DNA of 64,000 bases from Blastococcus sp. HT6-4 (lineage in GTDB: Bacteria > Actinomycetota > Actinomycetes > Mycobacteriales > Geodermatophilaceae), in contig NZ_CP155551.1 in NCBI RefSeq assembly GCF_039679125.1, positions 496,001 to 560,000 of the forward strand, in the 5' to 3' direction. This document shows positions 51,506 to 60,880 of this stretch, in pieces. The first letter of the stretch is position 1, and each line of letters opens with the position of its first letter. The translations under genes and the position numbers were made by a program. The notes under the pieces were generated by a model. It had not been told where the DNA came from and did not search any database. It saw only the letters and a program-made list of their open reading frames with translations.

Positions 51506-51543
51506 GCGCTCCGCGCCCACCCAGAACGAACCGAACCGCTCCC

Positions 51544-52206
51544 GTGCACGCTGCCGCCATCGTCGCAGCGGCCGGGAGCGGTTCGCGTCTGGGCGCCGAC
51601 CGGCCGAAGGCGCTGGTCCCGCTGGCCGGCCGGCCGCTGGTCTGCTGGGCCGTCGACGGGCTGCTCGCCGGGGGAGTGACCGACGTGGTCGTCACCGTGC
51701 CGCCGGCGGAACGGGACGCCTTCGCCGCCGCGCTCCCGGCCGGCGTCCGGCTGGTCGACGGCGGAGCGACCCGCACGGCCTCCGTCCGCGCGGGGCTGGC
51801 GGCTGCGGGCCCCGACGCCGACGCGGTGCTCGTGCACGACGCCGCCCGGCCGCTCACCCCGCCCGACGTCGTCGCCCGCGTGCTCGCCGCCCTCGCCACA
51901 GGAGCCCGCGCGGTCGTGCCGGTCCTGCCCGTCGTGGACACCACGGTGGTCGTCGACGACGACGGCGTGGTCGCCGACGCGGTGCCCCGGGCGCGGCTGC
52001 GCCGGGTGCAGACCCCGCAGGGCTTCGACCGCGCGACCCTGGTGGCCGCGTACGCCGCCCTCGACGACGCCGCGGAGCTCACCGACGACGCCGCCGTCGT
52101 CCGGGCCGCGGGCATCCCGGTCTCCACCGTGCCGGGCGACGAGCGGGCCGCCAAGGTCACCGTCCCGCACGACCTGACCCTCGCGGAGTTGCAGGTGGCC
52201 CGGTGA
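51544..52206 (+). CDS. ispD: 2-C-methyl-D-erythritol 4-phosphate cytidylyltransferase
   Basis: 220 residues; MEP pathway enzyme making CDP-ME from MEP and CTP. The nucleotide-binding loop is [20 protein letters not shown] at the N-terminus; [12 protein letters not shown] and [12 protein letters not shown] are conserved; the final block is [13 protein letters not shown], close to the usual N-x-K-V-T. GTG 51544 follows carD by 38 bases. The stop overlaps ispF by GTGA. Confidence 0.94.
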   Translation: MHAAAIVAAAGSGSRLGADRPKALVPLAGRPLVCWAVDGLLAGGVTDVVVTVPPAERDAFAAALPAGVRLVDGGATRTASVRAGLAAAGPDADAVLVHDAARPLTPPDVVARVLAALATGARAVVPVLPVVDTTVVVDDDGVVADAVPRARLRRVQTPQGFDRATLVAAYAALDDAAELTDDAAVVRAAGIPVSTVPGDERAAKVTVPHDLTLAELQVAR

Positions 52207-52709
52207 CCGAACTGCCGCGCGTCGGCATCGGGACCGACGTCCACCCCATCGAGCCGGGCCGGCCGTGCCGGCTGGCCGGGCTGGAGTGGCCGGGGGCCGA
52301 CGGCTGCGCCGGGCACTCCGACGGCGACGTCGTGGCGCACGCGGTCACCGACGCGGTCCTCTCCGCCGCCGGGCTCGGTGACATCGGTGGCCTGCTGGGC
52401 ACCGACGACCCGCGCTGGGCCGGAGCCCGCGGCGCCGACGTCCTGGCGCACGTCCGCGAGGTGCTGGCCGCGGCCGGCTGGCGGGTGGGCAACGTCTCGG
52501 TCCAGCTGGTCGCCACCACCCCCAAGCTCGGGCCCCGGCGCGGCGAGGCCGAAGCGGTGCTCTCCGCGGCGCTGGGCGCCCCGGTCAGCGTGACCGCGAC
52601 GACGACCGACGGCCTCGGGCTGACCGGCCGCGGCGAGGGCCGGGCCGCCGTGGCCACCGCCCTGGTCGTCCGGACGGGGGAGACGACGGTGCAGGCGGCG
52701 CGGTCCTGA
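52203..52709 (+). CDS. ispF: 2-C-methyl-D-erythritol 2,4-cyclodiphosphate synthase
   Basis: 168 residues; converts CDP-ME 2-phosphate to the cyclodiphosphate and CMP. Metal ligands are in [10 protein letters not shown] (Asp, His) and the active-site run is [15 protein letters not shown]; the C-terminal [14 protein letters not shown] matches the family. It is coupled to ispD by overlap, the standard actinobacterial arrangement. Confidence 0.95.
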   Translation: MTELPRVGIGTDVHPIEPGRPCRLAGLEWPGADGCAGHSDGDVVAHAVTDAVLSAAGLGDIGGLLGTDDPRWAGARGADVLAHVREVLAAAGWRVGNVSVQLVATTPKLGPRRGEAEAVLSAALGAPVSVTATTTDGLGLTGRGEGRAAVATALVVRTGETTVQAARS

Positions 52710-52734
52710 CCGGCGCCTCCGTAGACTCGGCGCA

Positions 52735-54138
52735 GTGAGCCTCCGCCTCTTCGACACCGCAGCCCGTGCGGTCCGGGACTTCGTCCCCCTGCGTCCGGGA
52801 GAGGCGTCGCTCTACGTCTGCGGGCTCACCGTCCAGGGTCCGCCCCACGTGGGCCACGTGCGCGCCGCCCTCGTCTTCGACGTGCTGCGCCGCTGGCTGA
52901 CCGCGCAGGGGCTCGACGTCACCTACGTCCGCAACGTCACCGACATCGACGACAAGATCCTGGCCAAGGCCGACGCGAACGGTGTCCCGTGGTGGGCCTG
53001 GGCCTACGAGAACGAGCGCGCCTGCACCCGCGCCTACGACGTCCTCGGTGTCCTGCCGCCCACCTACGAGCCGCGGGCGACCGGGCACATCACCGACATG
53101 GTGGAGCTGATGGCCCGCCTGATCGAGCGCGGGCACGCCTACGCGGTCGACGGCGACGTCTACTTCGACGTGCGGTCCTTCCCCGAGTACGGCGCGCTGA
53201 CCGGGCAGAAGCTCGGCGACCTCCAGCCCGCGGCCGACACCGAGACCGACGAGCGCAAGCGGGACCCGCGCGACTTCGCGCTGTGGAAGGCGGCCAAGCC
53301 CGGTGAGCCGGAGACCGCGTCCTGGCCGACGCCCTGGGGTCGCGGCCGGCCCGGCTGGCACCTGGAGTGCTCGGCGATGGCCGAGCGCTACCTCGGTGCG
53401 GAGTTCGACATCCACGGCGGTGGTCTGGACCTGCGCTTCCCGCACCACGAGAACGAGCAGGCGCAGTCCCGCGCCGCCGGCGACGGTTTCGCGCAGTACT
53501 GGCTGCACAACGGCTGGGTGACCCTCGGCGGCGAGAAGATGAGCAAGTCGCTGGGCAACACAGCGTTGGTCGACGAGGTGGTCCGCCGGGTCCGCCCCGT
53601 GGAGCTCCGCTACTACCTGGTGGCGCCGCACTACCGCTCGACGATCGAGTTCACCGACGCCGCGCTGGAGGAGGCCGGGCAGGCCTACCGCCGCATCGAG
53701 TCCTTCGTGAAGCGCGCGGCGGAGCGGGTGGGCGCCGACGCCGGGTCGCGGGTCCTGTGCGCCGACTTCAGCGCAGCGCTGGACGACGACCTCGGGACGC
53801 CGGCCGCCGTCGCCGCGATCCACGAGCTGGTGCGCGAGGGCAACACCGCGCTCGCCGACGGGAACGACGCCGCCGTCGCAGGCCCCCTCGGGTCGGTCCG
53901 TGCGATGCTGGCGGTGCTGGGCCTGGACCCGCTGGACCCGCAGTGGGCCACCGGCGGCAGCGACGAGCGGCTGGCCCAGGTGACCGACGGCCTGGTGTCC
54001 CTGGCCCTCGAGCAGCGCCAGGCCGCCCGCGCACGCAAGGACTTCCCGGCGGCGGACGCGATCCGCGACCAGCTCGCCACCCTCGGCGTCTCCGTCGAGG
54101 ACACCCCCCAGGGACCCCGATGGGAGCTGACCCGCTGA
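52735..54138 (+). CDS. cysS: Cysteinyl-tRNA synthetase
   Basis: 467 residues, class I. The HIGH-like motif is [14 protein letters not shown] near residue 35; zinc ligands are the Cys in VCGLT, the Cys in HLECSAMAE and [16 protein letters not shown] is near 265. The mycothiol ligase MshC was considered, but total length, C-terminal domain and operon position fit CysS. GTG 52735 has TAGACT (52722-52727) seven bases upstream, so it probably has a leaderless promoter as well as read-through from carD. Confidence 0.95.
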   Translation: MSLRLFDTAARAVRDFVPLRPGEASLYVCGLTVQGPPHVGHVRAALVFDVLRRWLTAQGLDVTYVRNVTDIDDKILAKADANGVPWWAWAYENERACTRAYDVLGVLPPTYEPRATGHITDMVELMARLIERGHAYAVDGDVYFDVRSFPEYGALTGQKLGDLQPAADTETDERKRDPRDFALWKAAKPGEPETASWPTPWGRGRPGWHLECSAMAERYLGAEFDIHGGGLDLRFPHHENEQAQSRAAGDGFAQYWLHNGWVTLGGEKMSKSLGNTALVDEVVRRVRPVELRYYLVAPHYRSTIEFTDAALEEAGQAYRRIESFVKRAAERVGADAGSRVLCADFSAALDDDLGTPAAVAAIHELVREGNTALADGNDAAVAGPLGSVRAMLAVLGLDPLDPQWATGGSDERLAQVTDGLVSLALEQRQAARARKDFPAADAIRDQLATLGVSVEDTPQGPRWELTR

Positions 54139-55100
54139 TGGCCGGCAACAGCCAGCGCCGCGGCCGCACGACCGGTGCGGGCAAGAAGACCGCGACGGCC
54201 GGGACCGGCGGCAAGAACCGCCGGTCGCTGGCCGGCCGGGGCGCCACCCCGCCCGCCGAGGCGCGGCCCGGCCATCCGGCCCAGCGCCGGGCGGCGGCCG
54301 ACGCGAAGGCGCGGGCCGACCGGGCCCGCGCCCGGCAGCGCGCCGAGGAGTCGCCCGAGCTGCTGCTCGGCCGCAACCCGGTCGTCGAGGCGCTGCGCGC
54401 CCAGATCCCCGCGACGGCGCTGTACGTCGTCACCGGCGACACCACGCGGGGCGGCACCGACGAGCGGATCGCCGAGGCCCTCGCGCTGGCGGCGGACCGC
54501 GGTCTGCCGCTGCTCGAGGTCGGCAAGGGCGAGTTCGACCGGATGTCCCAGGGCGCCCTGCACCAGGGCATCGGCCTGCAGGTGCCGCCGTACGACTACG
54601 CGCATCCGGACGACCTCCTCGACGTCGCACGGAACTCGGGCCGCACGCCGCTGGTCGTGGCGATGGACGGCGTCACCGACCCGCGCAACCTCGGTGCGGT
54701 CGTCCGCTCCGCCGCCGCCTTCGACGCGCACGGGGTCGTCGTCCCGCAGCGCCGGGCCGTGGGCATGACCGCCTCGGCGTGGCGCACCAGCGCGGGCGCG
54801 GCGGCCCGGCTGCGTGTCGCCCGTGCCGTCAACCTGCCGCGAGCGCTCGCGTCCTACCAGGACGCCGGGCTGCAGACCGTGGGCCTGGCCGGTGACGGCG
54901 ACGTCGACCTGCACGAGTACGACGGCTTCGCCGACCCGGTGGCGCTGGTCGTGGGCGCCGAGGGCACCGGCCTGTCGCGGCTGGTGCGGGAGAAGTGCGA
55001 CGTCGTCGTGCGCATCCCCATCGACCGCGCCACCGAGTCCCTCAACGTCAGCGTCGCCGCGGGCATCGCCCTCTACGCCGCCGCGGCCGCCCGCCGGTGA
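54138..55100 (+). CDS. rlmB: 23S rRNA (guanosine-2'-O-)-methyltransferase RlmB / TrmH-type
   Basis: 320 residues. The first 70 are basic and low-complexity (an actinobacterial extension). The substrate-binding domain follows ([15 protein letters not shown]), then the SPOUT domain: [30 protein letters not shown] and [20 protein letters not shown], the three knot motifs. It likely methylates G2251-equivalent in 23S rRNA. Its ATG shares a base with the cysS stop (TGATG). Confidence 0.92.
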   Translation: MAGNSQRRGRTTGAGKKTATAGTGGKNRRSLAGRGATPPAEARPGHPAQRRAAADAKARADRARARQRAEESPELLLGRNPVVEALRAQIPATALYVVTGDTTRGGTDERIAEALALAADRGLPLLEVGKGEFDRMSQGALHQGIGLQVPPYDYAHPDDLLDVARNSGRTPLVVAMDGVTDPRNLGAVVRSAAAFDAHGVVVPQRRAVGMTASAWRTSAGAAARLRVARAVNLPRALASYQDAGLQTVGLAGDGDVDLHEYDGFADPVALVVGAEGTGLSRLVREKCDVVVRIPIDRATESLNVSVAAGIALYAAAAARR

Positions 55101-55102
55101 CG

Positions 55103-55153
55103 GTGTGCGCTGATGCGCGGTTCTGAGCCGCCGAACTGCGCATCAGCGCACAC
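55103..55153. terminator. Large perfect palindrome between rlmB and the DUF445 gene
   Basis: A 16-bp perfect stem (55103-55118 with 55138-55153; arm GTGTGCGCTGATGCGC) continues inward through GGTTC/GAACT with one G-T wobble, for 21 pairs and a nine-base loop. It starts three bases after the rlmB stop and ends 12 before the opposing stop. It is a likely bidirectional terminator, and its length and symmetry suggest a possible repeat-family member. Confidence 0.75.
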
Positions 55154-55165
55154 GGACCGGGCGCG

Positions 55166-56446
55166 TCAGCCGAGCAGCTGGGCGACCGTGTAGATGACCA
55201 GGCCGGCGAGGCCGCCGACGACGGTGCCGTTGACCCGGATCCACTGCAGGTCGCGGCCCACCTGCAGCTCGATCCGGCGGCTGGTCTCCTCGGTGTCCCA
55301 CCGGGCGACGGTGCTGCTGACCAGCTCGGCCAGATCGCCGGAGAACCGCTCGACCAGGTAGCCGGCGACGCCGTGTGCGTGCCGCTGCACCAGCTCGCGC
55401 ACGGTCGGGTCGGTGCGGAGCATCGTGGCGCCGTCGAGGATCAGCGCCGTCAGACGGGTCCGCAGCTCCGAGTCGGGATCGGCGGCGGCCACGAGCACCG
55501 CGTTCTTGGCGTTGGTCCACAGCGAGCCGGACCACGTGCGGACGGCGGGGTGCTCGAGGACCTCCCGCTTCAGCTCCTCGACGCGGGCGGCGGTGGCGGG
55601 ATCGGTCCGGAGCGCGTGGACGTAGGCGCGCAGGCGGGCGTCGTAGGACCTCCGCAGCTCGTGCCGCGGATCGGCGCCCACCTCGTCGAAGAAGCCCTGC
55701 AGGCCGGCGAAGACCCGGTCGAAGACGCGGTCGTCGACCCAGTCGGGCACCCAGGCGGGGGAGGCGTCGCCCAGCTGCGCCCGGAACACCAGCCGGTTCT
55801 CGTGCAGGAAGCGGGCCATCAGGCGCAGCGCGGCCGAGAGCACCTCCTGGTGCCGGTCGCCGTCGACGACCAGCTCCAGGACGCGGGCCAGGGCCGGCGC
55901 CGCCGGGGTCTCGTGCAGCTTGCGGTCCACCAGGGCGGCGACCGCCGGCTCGAGGTCCTCGTCCCGCAGGAGCTCGGTCAGCGCGGTGACGGCGGCGGCG
56001 GCGTCGCCGGCCAGCCGCTCGGCCCGTCCCGGTGCGCTGAGCAGCCCACCCAGGCGACCGGGGACGTCGATGGTGGTGAGCTTCTCCTCGACGACGGCGC
56101 GGGTCAGGAAGTTCTCCTGCACGAAGGTGCCCAGGCTCTCGCCGATCTGGTCCTTCTTGCGCGGGATGATCGCGGTGTGCGGGATCGGCAGCCGCAGCGG
56201 GTGCCGGAAGAGGGCGGTGACGGCGAACCAGTCGGCCAGCGCGCCGACCATCGAGGCCTCCGCCGTCGCCCGGACGTAGCCCACCCACGCGCCGGCGTCC
56301 TCGCCGATGAGCACGCAGGCGAGGAAGACCGCGGCGGCCAGGACGAACAGCCCGGTCGCCAGCCGCTTCATCCGGGCCAGGTCACGGGCTCTGGCCGGGT
56401 CGTCGAGCGACCCGGCCAGCGGCGCGGTCAGTCGGGGAGAGGCCAC
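55166..56446 (-). CDS. DUF445 family membrane protein
   Basis: 426 residues. An N-terminal transmembrane pair (GLFVLAAAVFLACVLIGE and the following segment) precedes SMVGALADWFAVTALFRHPL, the family hallmark, and IPHTAIIPRKKDQIGESLG. The long middle is helical and extramembrane, and a C-terminal helix (VVGGLAGLVIYTVAQLLG) closes the protein. The family role is undefined. GTG 56446 has TAGGCT (56459-56454) seven bases upstream, a leaderless arrangement. Confidence 0.9.
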   Translation of the reverse strand: MASPRLTAPLAGSLDDPARARDLARMKRLATGLFVLAAAVFLACVLIGEDAGAWVGYVRATAEASMVGALADWFAVTALFRHPLRLPIPHTAIIPRKKDQIGESLGTFVQENFLTRAVVEEKLTTIDVPGRLGGLLSAPGRAERLAGDAAAAVTALTELLRDEDLEPAVAALVDRKLHETPAAPALARVLELVVDGDRHQEVLSAALRLMARFLHENRLVFRAQLGDASPAWVPDWVDDRVFDRVFAGLQGFFDEVGADPRHELRRSYDARLRAYVHALRTDPATAARVEELKREVLEHPAVRTWSGSLWTNAKNAVLVAAADPDSELRTRLTALILDGATMLRTDPTVRELVQRHAHGVAGYLVERFSGDLAELVSSTVARWDTEETSRRIELQVGRDLQWIRVNGTVVGGLAGLVIYTVAQLLG

Positions 56447-56491
56447 CCGGCCCAGCCTAGGGACGGGCCCGGGCGGCCTCTCCCGTGGGCG

Positions 56492-57751
56492 TCAGCCCGT
56501 CTCGCCGAGGGCGACCTCGACGGTGCGGACGTCCGAACCGCGCCGGACGGTCAGCTCGACGGTCTCGCCGGGGGCCTTGCTGCGGATCGCGGCGGTCAGC
56601 TCGGTCGAGGTGGTCACCGGCCGCTTGCCGACGGCGGTGACGACGTCACCGGCGCGCAGCCCGGCGTCCTCGGCCGCGCTGCCCGGCTCGACGGTGACGA
56701 CCTCCGCGCCGGTGCCGACCTCGCGGTTCTGGTCGTCGGCGGCGGTGCTCGCCCGGACCCCCAGGTAGGCGCGGGTGGCGCTGCCGGTCCGGATGATCTC
56801 CTGCGCGATCCGCTGCGCGCTGTTGCCCGGGATCGCGAAGCCGACACCGATGTTGCCGCTCTGCGCCTGACCGCCCGGCAGGCCCGACGCGACCGTGGCG
56901 ATCGCGGTGTTGATCCCGATCACCTCACCGGCGCCGTCGACCAGCGCACCACCGGAGTTGCCGGGGTTGATCGCCGCGTCGGTCTGGATGGCGTCGAGGA
57001 CGGTGGCGTCGTCCTGCGTCGAGCCGGTGGCCACGGCACGGCCGGTGGCGCTGATGATGCCGTCGGTCACCGTGTTCGACAGGCCCAGCGGCGCGCCGAT
57101 CGCGACGGCGACGTCACCCACCTGCACCGCGTCCGAATCGGCGAAGGTGGCCGCGACGAGGTCCGTGGCGTCGTCCAGGCGCAGCACGGCGAGGTCGAAC
57201 GCGGGGTCGGTGCCCACGATCTCGGCGTCGTAGAGCGTGCCGTCGGCGGTGCGCACCTGGACGGTGCCCGCGCCGCCGCCCCCGCCCGCGACGACGTGGT
57301 TGTTGGTGAGCACGTAGCCGTCCGAGGTCAGGACGACGCCGGACCCGCTGCCCGCGCTGGACCCGCTGGCGACGTAGACGGTGACGACGCTGGGGGCGGC
57401 CTTCGCCGCGGCCGCGGTGGCGGTCGTGGCGCGCTCGGGGTTCTCGATGGTGACGCTCTGCGTGGCCGCCGTCGTGCCTCCGCCGGTGGTGGGCTCGTCG
57501 ACGAGCGTGGCGACGCCGGCACCGGCACCACCGCCGATCAGGGCGCCGGCGACCAGGCCGGCCAGCCCGATCCGCAGCCGACTCCCGCGCGGGGGCTCGG
57601 GTCGCTCCGGGACGCTGGTCGCCGCGGACGGCAGACCGCCGTAGCCGGGGTAGGTCGGGGTCGCCATCGGCTGCGGGGTCGTCGGCTGCTGCGGTGGCTG
57701 CCAGACGAACTGCTGGCCCGCGCCCGGGTACTGGTGCTGCTGCTCGCTCAC
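56492..57751 (-). CDS. Trypsin-like serine protease with PDZ domain (HtrA/PepD type)
   Basis: 419 residues. A Gln/Pro-rich cytoplasmic N-terminus (about 1-55) precedes one transmembrane helix (IGLAGLVAGALIGGGAGAGVA). The protease domain has the triad His in TNNHVV, Asp in AFDLAVLR, and Ser in INPGNSGGAL; the C-terminal PDZ domain (GVRASTAADDQ...GLRAGDVVTAVG) recognises substrates. It handles misfolded envelope proteins. Close relatives are mycobacterial PepD/HtrA. GTG 57751 was chosen because it follows the family start M-S-E. Confidence 0.93.
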   Translation of the reverse strand: MSEQQHQYPGAGQQFVWQPPQQPTTPQPMATPTYPGYGGLPSAATSVPERPEPPRGSRLRIGLAGLVAGALIGGGAGAGVATLVDEPTTGGGTTAATQSVTIENPERATTATAAAAKAAPSVVTVYVASGSSAGSGSGVVLTSDGYVLTNNHVVAGGGGGAGTVQVRTADGTLYDAEIVGTDPAFDLAVLRLDDATDLVAATFADSDAVQVGDVAVAIGAPLGLSNTVTDGIISATGRAVATGSTQDDATVLDAIQTDAAINPGNSGGALVDGAGEVIGINTAIATVASGLPGGQAQSGNIGVGFAIPGNSAQRIAQEIIRTGSATRAYLGVRASTAADDQNREVGTGAEVVTVEPGSAAEDAGLRAGDVVTAVGKRPVTTSTELTAAIRSKAPGETVELTVRRGSDVRTVEVALGETG

Positions 57752-57857
57752 TGGTCTCGGTCCTCTCATCGCGCAGCCATCCGGCCGCCGCGTCGGTACC
57801 CACTGTCCGCCCCGCCACTGGCGCAACGCTGGACGGACCCTGTGAGCTTCCTGGGTG

Positions 57858-58619
57858 CTACCGCGGCACGGGCAGCACGCGGCCGCGGGCGACCAGCTCG
57901 GTGACGGCCCAGACGGCCAGCACCTCGGCCGCGAGCAGGCCGATCAGCACGAGCAGCTGTGCGGCGCCGGCCTCCAGCGGGCTGCCGCCGCCCAGCAGGA
58001 CGCCCACGAACGCGCCCGGCAGGGTGACCAGGCCCACGGTGCGGGTCTGGTCGAGCGGCGGGATCAGCGCGGTGCCGGCGACCGGCCGGGCGACCAGGAG
58101 CACGGAGTCGCGTGGCGGCAGGCCGAGGGCGAGGGCGGCCTCGACCTCGCCGTGGCGGCGGTTCAGCTCGTCCCGCAACCGCCGGCCGGCCAGGGACGTC
58201 GCCGACATGGCGCCGCCGATGACGATCCCGGCGATCGGGATGACCGCCGTCCCCCGCAGGGGGACGGTGCCGCTGGCCAGCACCAGGCCGACGACCGGGG
58301 CGGCGCCACCGACGACCGGGAGCGCTGCCGCGGCCAGCCGGGGGCCTGCTCCGGGCGAGCGCAGCGGCAGGCCGGTGATCCGGCCGGCGGCGGTGGCGGT
58401 GGCGACGGTGACCATGAGCAGCACGAATGCCGCCGACAGCCACAGCGAGTCGACGACGATCAGCAGCACGGCGGAGACGACGGCGAGCTGGACGGTGGCG
58501 CGCGCCGCGGCGACCAGCACCGCGCGGTCCTCGCCGAGACCGGAGAGCCGGCCGCTGACGGCGGCCAGCGCGGTGAGGGCGGCGAGGACGACGCCGAGCC
58601 GGACGTCGACGTCGACCAC
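57858..58619 (-). CDS. FetB-like ABC transporter permease (UPF0014)
   Basis: 253 residues with about seven transmembrane segments. Characteristic blocks are RATVQLAVVSAVLLIV, PIAGIVIGGAMSATSLAGRRL near residue 125, EVEAALALGLPPRDS and TVGLVTLPGAFVGVLLGG. E. coli FetB with ATPase FetA exports iron. No ATPase gene is adjacent here, so it must use a partner encoded elsewhere. It lies 106 bases upstream of the protease gene on the same strand. Start GTG 58619 has a weak Shine-Dalgarno. Confidence 0.87.
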   Translation of the reverse strand: MVDVDVRLGVVLAALTALAAVSGRLSGLGEDRAVLVAAARATVQLAVVSAVLLIVVDSLWLSAAFVLLMVTVATATAAGRITGLPLRSPGAGPRLAAAALPVVGGAAPVVGLVLASGTVPLRGTAVIPIAGIVIGGAMSATSLAGRRLRDELNRRHGEVEAALALGLPPRDSVLLVARPVAGTALIPPLDQTRTVGLVTLPGAFVGVLLGGGSPLEAGAAQLLVLIGLLAAEVLAVWAVTELVARGRVLPVPR

Positions 58620-58789
58620 GGAGGACCCCACGTGCGTCGATCCTGCCCGGTGCCGCCGGCCACCGAGGTGGTGGGTGATCGATTCGTGGCTGCGTGTGCA
58701 TTCGCGGCCGAAGCCGGGTAGTGGCGCGAGCGTGGCCGGGGGGCGTGCCCTGCGGGCCACCCCGTCCCGTCGCGCCGTGGAGGCCTGCC

Positions 58790-59458
58790 GTGTCCGTCCG
58801 TGGTCCCTTCCTCCGCTTCCTCACCGGACTCGCCCTGGCCTGCGCGGCCGTGGTGGCGGTCGTCGGCGGGATCGCGTTACGCGGTCCCGGGGTGGTCGCC
58901 GTCTGCGTCTCCGGAGCCCTGGCCGGGTGCGTGGCGGCCGGTGTGGCGAGCGAGTCGGCCGGCCCCGGGCGCCGCTCCGCCGTGGAGGCGGCCGTGCAGG
59001 CGGCCGCCGTGACCATCGGGGGACTGCTGGTCGTCAGCGGTACCGCGGTCATCGCCGGCGGCGGGACGGCGCTGCTGCTCGTCCTGGTGGCCGGCTCGAG
59101 CTGGGCCGCGCTGCGCTGGCTGCGCGAACGCCGGGAGGCCGCGATGGCGGCCGGGTCGGACCTCCGTGCGACGTCCCCCGCCTGGGCCCCGGGCGCACCC
59201 GTCGCCGGGCTGCCGACCGCGGCGCTGGGGGAGGAGTGGCTGCGCACCGGCGACGCCCTGCGCGGACCGCTCGTGGCGACGGCGCGGCAGCGCCTGGTGG
59301 CCCGGCGGTCGCAGGTCCTCGACGAGCTGGAGCGCCGCGACCCGGCCGGCTTCGCCCGCTGGCTCGCCGCTGACCCGCTGCACGCCGGGGATCCTGCCGG
59401 TTTCGTGCGCGGCGAGCCCCCGCGCGCCGATCCCAGCACCGAGACCGAGGCCGCCTGA
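58790..59458 (+). CDS. Hypothetical membrane protein
   Basis: 222 residues. Four hydrophobic segments lie in the first 105 residues (FLTGLALACAAVVAVVGGIAL, VVAVCVSGALAGCVAAGVA, AAAVTIGGLLVVSGTAVIAG, ALLLVLVAGSSW). The cytoplasmic C-terminal half carries RQRLVARRSQVLDELERRDPAGFARWLA, a helical pattern. I do not recognise the family. GGAGG (58779-58783) sits six bases before GTG 58790. It is the last gene with typical chromosomal composition before the accessory tail; the 207 bases after it hold no gene I can support. Confidence 0.75.
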   Translation: MSVRGPFLRFLTGLALACAAVVAVVGGIALRGPGVVAVCVSGALAGCVAAGVASESAGPGRRSAVEAAVQAAAVTIGGLLVVSGTAVIAGGGTALLLVLVAGSSWAALRWLRERREAAMAAGSDLRATSPAWAPGAPVAGLPTAALGEEWLRTGDALRGPLVATARQRLVARRSQVLDELERRDPAGFARWLAADPLHAGDPAGFVRGEPPRADPSTETEAA

Positions 59459-59665
59459 CGTCCCTCGGGGCCGTCACCCTGCGCTGTCCCTATCCTTGTG
59501 CCGGGCCGGGAACTCATGTCCCGCCGGCGTGGCGTATGGGAACAACTCGGTTGACCTGCGACTTCGCGGCCCTTCCTGCTCAGCGCCCTACTGCATCTCG
59601 GGTGGCCGTGAGGCGGATCCTGGAACGCCGGTCGGTGTCTCTTGGGACGCCTCCTGTGCACCAAC

Positions 59666-60199
59666 TCACTGCGACGGAGGGGCGTAAGGCTCGTAGCGCG
59701 ACACCTGCCCCCAACGCCGCCATCCCGGAAGGGGGAGGAGGCCGAGCAGGCAGCCCTCGTAGCCGGTCTCACGCACTACACGCCCGTCCTCCAACGTCAC
59801 GTCGACCCGCGAGCGCGCCAACGCGGAGGTCTCCACGACCCTGCCGGCGATGGTGGCACGAACAACGGCCTCGACGAACGCGACATCTTCGGGTGTGCGC
59901 TCGAGCTCCCAGCGGCCTCCACGGTTCAGCTGTCCCGCCTGGAGGACGATCTCGTCACCGAACGCCATCCACTGAACGGGAGCAGATCGGGGGTTGGCGG
60001 GCCTCAGCTCCCAAGAGGTGCCCTGGCCATCGAGGAACTCGCCCGTCTCGACGCGCGCGGAGCTCGCCAACTCGACGCGAAGGCGATCTGCGAGCCCAGC
60101 GAGCAGCGTCCCGGTGCGATCGTCGCCCCCACCCGGTCCGTCATCTGCTGCCACACCGGCATCCTGCCTGAGCGGACCGAAGCTCTCCTGACACGCCAT
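59666..60199 (-). CDS. Hypothetical protein, WYL/beta-domain-like, unassigned
   Basis: 177 residues. The middle has alternating strands (GTSWELRPA, PVQWMAFGDEIVLQAG, GRWELERTPEDVAFVEAVVRATIAGRVVE, with breaks) and the C-terminus reads GYEGCLLGLLPLPGWRRWG. No signal peptide or catalytic motif is visible. Similar short proteins occur near mobile regions of actinobacteria. Codon choice is less extreme than in neighbours. The function is unknown; the label describes strand pattern only. Confidence 0.6.
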   Translation of the reverse strand: MACQESFGPLRQDAGVAADDGPGGGDDRTGTLLAGLADRLRVELASSARVETGEFLDGQGTSWELRPANPRSAPVQWMAFGDEIVLQAGQLNRGGRWELERTPEDVAFVEAVVRATIAGRVVETSALARSRVDVTLEDGRVVRETGYEGCLLGLLPLPGWRRWGQVSRYEPYAPPSQ

Positions 60200-60255
60200 G
60201 TCGCGGCGGCAGCAGCCGACCGCCGTTCCTGGCCGCGGTCGGGCAACATGCCCTC

Positions 60256-60501
60256 GTGCGCCGCATCGAGGTCGAGGTGTTCCCGATCGAGCCCAGCCGG
60301 TGGATCGCGGTCATGGAGGCTCCAGACGGCCCGTTCTCCACGGAGGCGTCTACGCCTGGTCTCGTTGAGCACGAGACCCGTAAGGCGATCGTGGAAGTAC
60401 TCGGGTGGTCACAAGTGGAGGTCGTGTACCGGGACGATCTGGGCGATCAGTGGTCGCCCAGCAGGGCCGCGGAACAGGCCGCGCGGCTGCTGAATGGGTA
60501 G
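60256..60501 (+). CDS. Small hypothetical protein
   Basis: 81 residues. The pattern RIEVEVFPIEPSRWIAVME, HETRKAIVEVLGWSQVEVVYRD and a C-terminal AAEQAARLLNG suggests a small alpha/beta protein, perhaps an antitoxin- or HicB-like fold; this is only a resemblance. GTG 60256 is the only start before the first strand. It diverges from the preceding gene with 56 bases between. Third-position GC is lower than elsewhere, consistent with acquisition. Confidence 0.55.
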   Translation: MRRIEVEVFPIEPSRWIAVMEAPDGPFSTEASTPGLVEHETRKAIVEVLGWSQVEVVYRDDLGDQWSPSRAAEQAARLLNG

Positions 60502-60552
60502 AAGTTCAACGAGATCCGCCGAGTCCGGAACCGAACTGATTCGTCTGACCGA

Positions 60553-60855
60553 CTACGGCGAAGGGCGTTCCTCACGCACTGCGAGCAGTTGCTGCGTCAG
60601 CGACGTCAACAACTCGGGACGTTGGGAGAGGCAGCTGCCGGGGCCGAATGCTCGCTCCCAGACCGCGAGGACGGAGCGCTCGGTCAGGTCCTCGCGTACA
60701 GCCAGGGACGTGAGGCTGTCGATCTCGCTCGAGTACTCGTCCTGCGGGGCACCCATGTCCAGAAGGCCCTCGGGATCCGACTGGTTCACGACCTCGCCGA
60801 CAGCGGACCCGAGCTGTTCCCACCACGTCCGGAGGACGTCCTCACGGCTCGTCAC
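60553..60855 (-). CDS. DUF1871-like small protein (possible immunity-type)
   Basis: 100 residues from GTG 60855. The central motif NQSDPEGLLDMGAPQDEYSSEI resembles the W-D-P-x-x-L...G-A-P-x-D-E-Y-x-x-E-I block of small DUF1871-like proteins, some of which sit beside toxins as immunity or accessory factors. No toxin gene is recognisable next to it. Helical flanks (REDVLRTWWEQLGSAVGEVV; PELLTSLTQQLLAVREE) fit that fold. An ATG-led extension to 60888 is possible. Confidence 0.55.
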   Translation of the reverse strand: MTSREDVLRTWWEQLGSAVGEVVNQSDPEGLLDMGAPQDEYSSEIDSLTSLAVREDLTERSVLAVWERAFGPGSCLSQRPELLTSLTQQLLAVREERPSP

Positions 60856-60880
60856 CGGGCCAGCATGGCAGGAGACCCGC

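Noticed and set aside
52735-54138. Mycothiol ligase MshC as identity of this gene
   Set aside because: It is a closely related family, but the full-length C-terminal domain, HHENEQ zinc block and carD-ispD-ispF context fit cysS.
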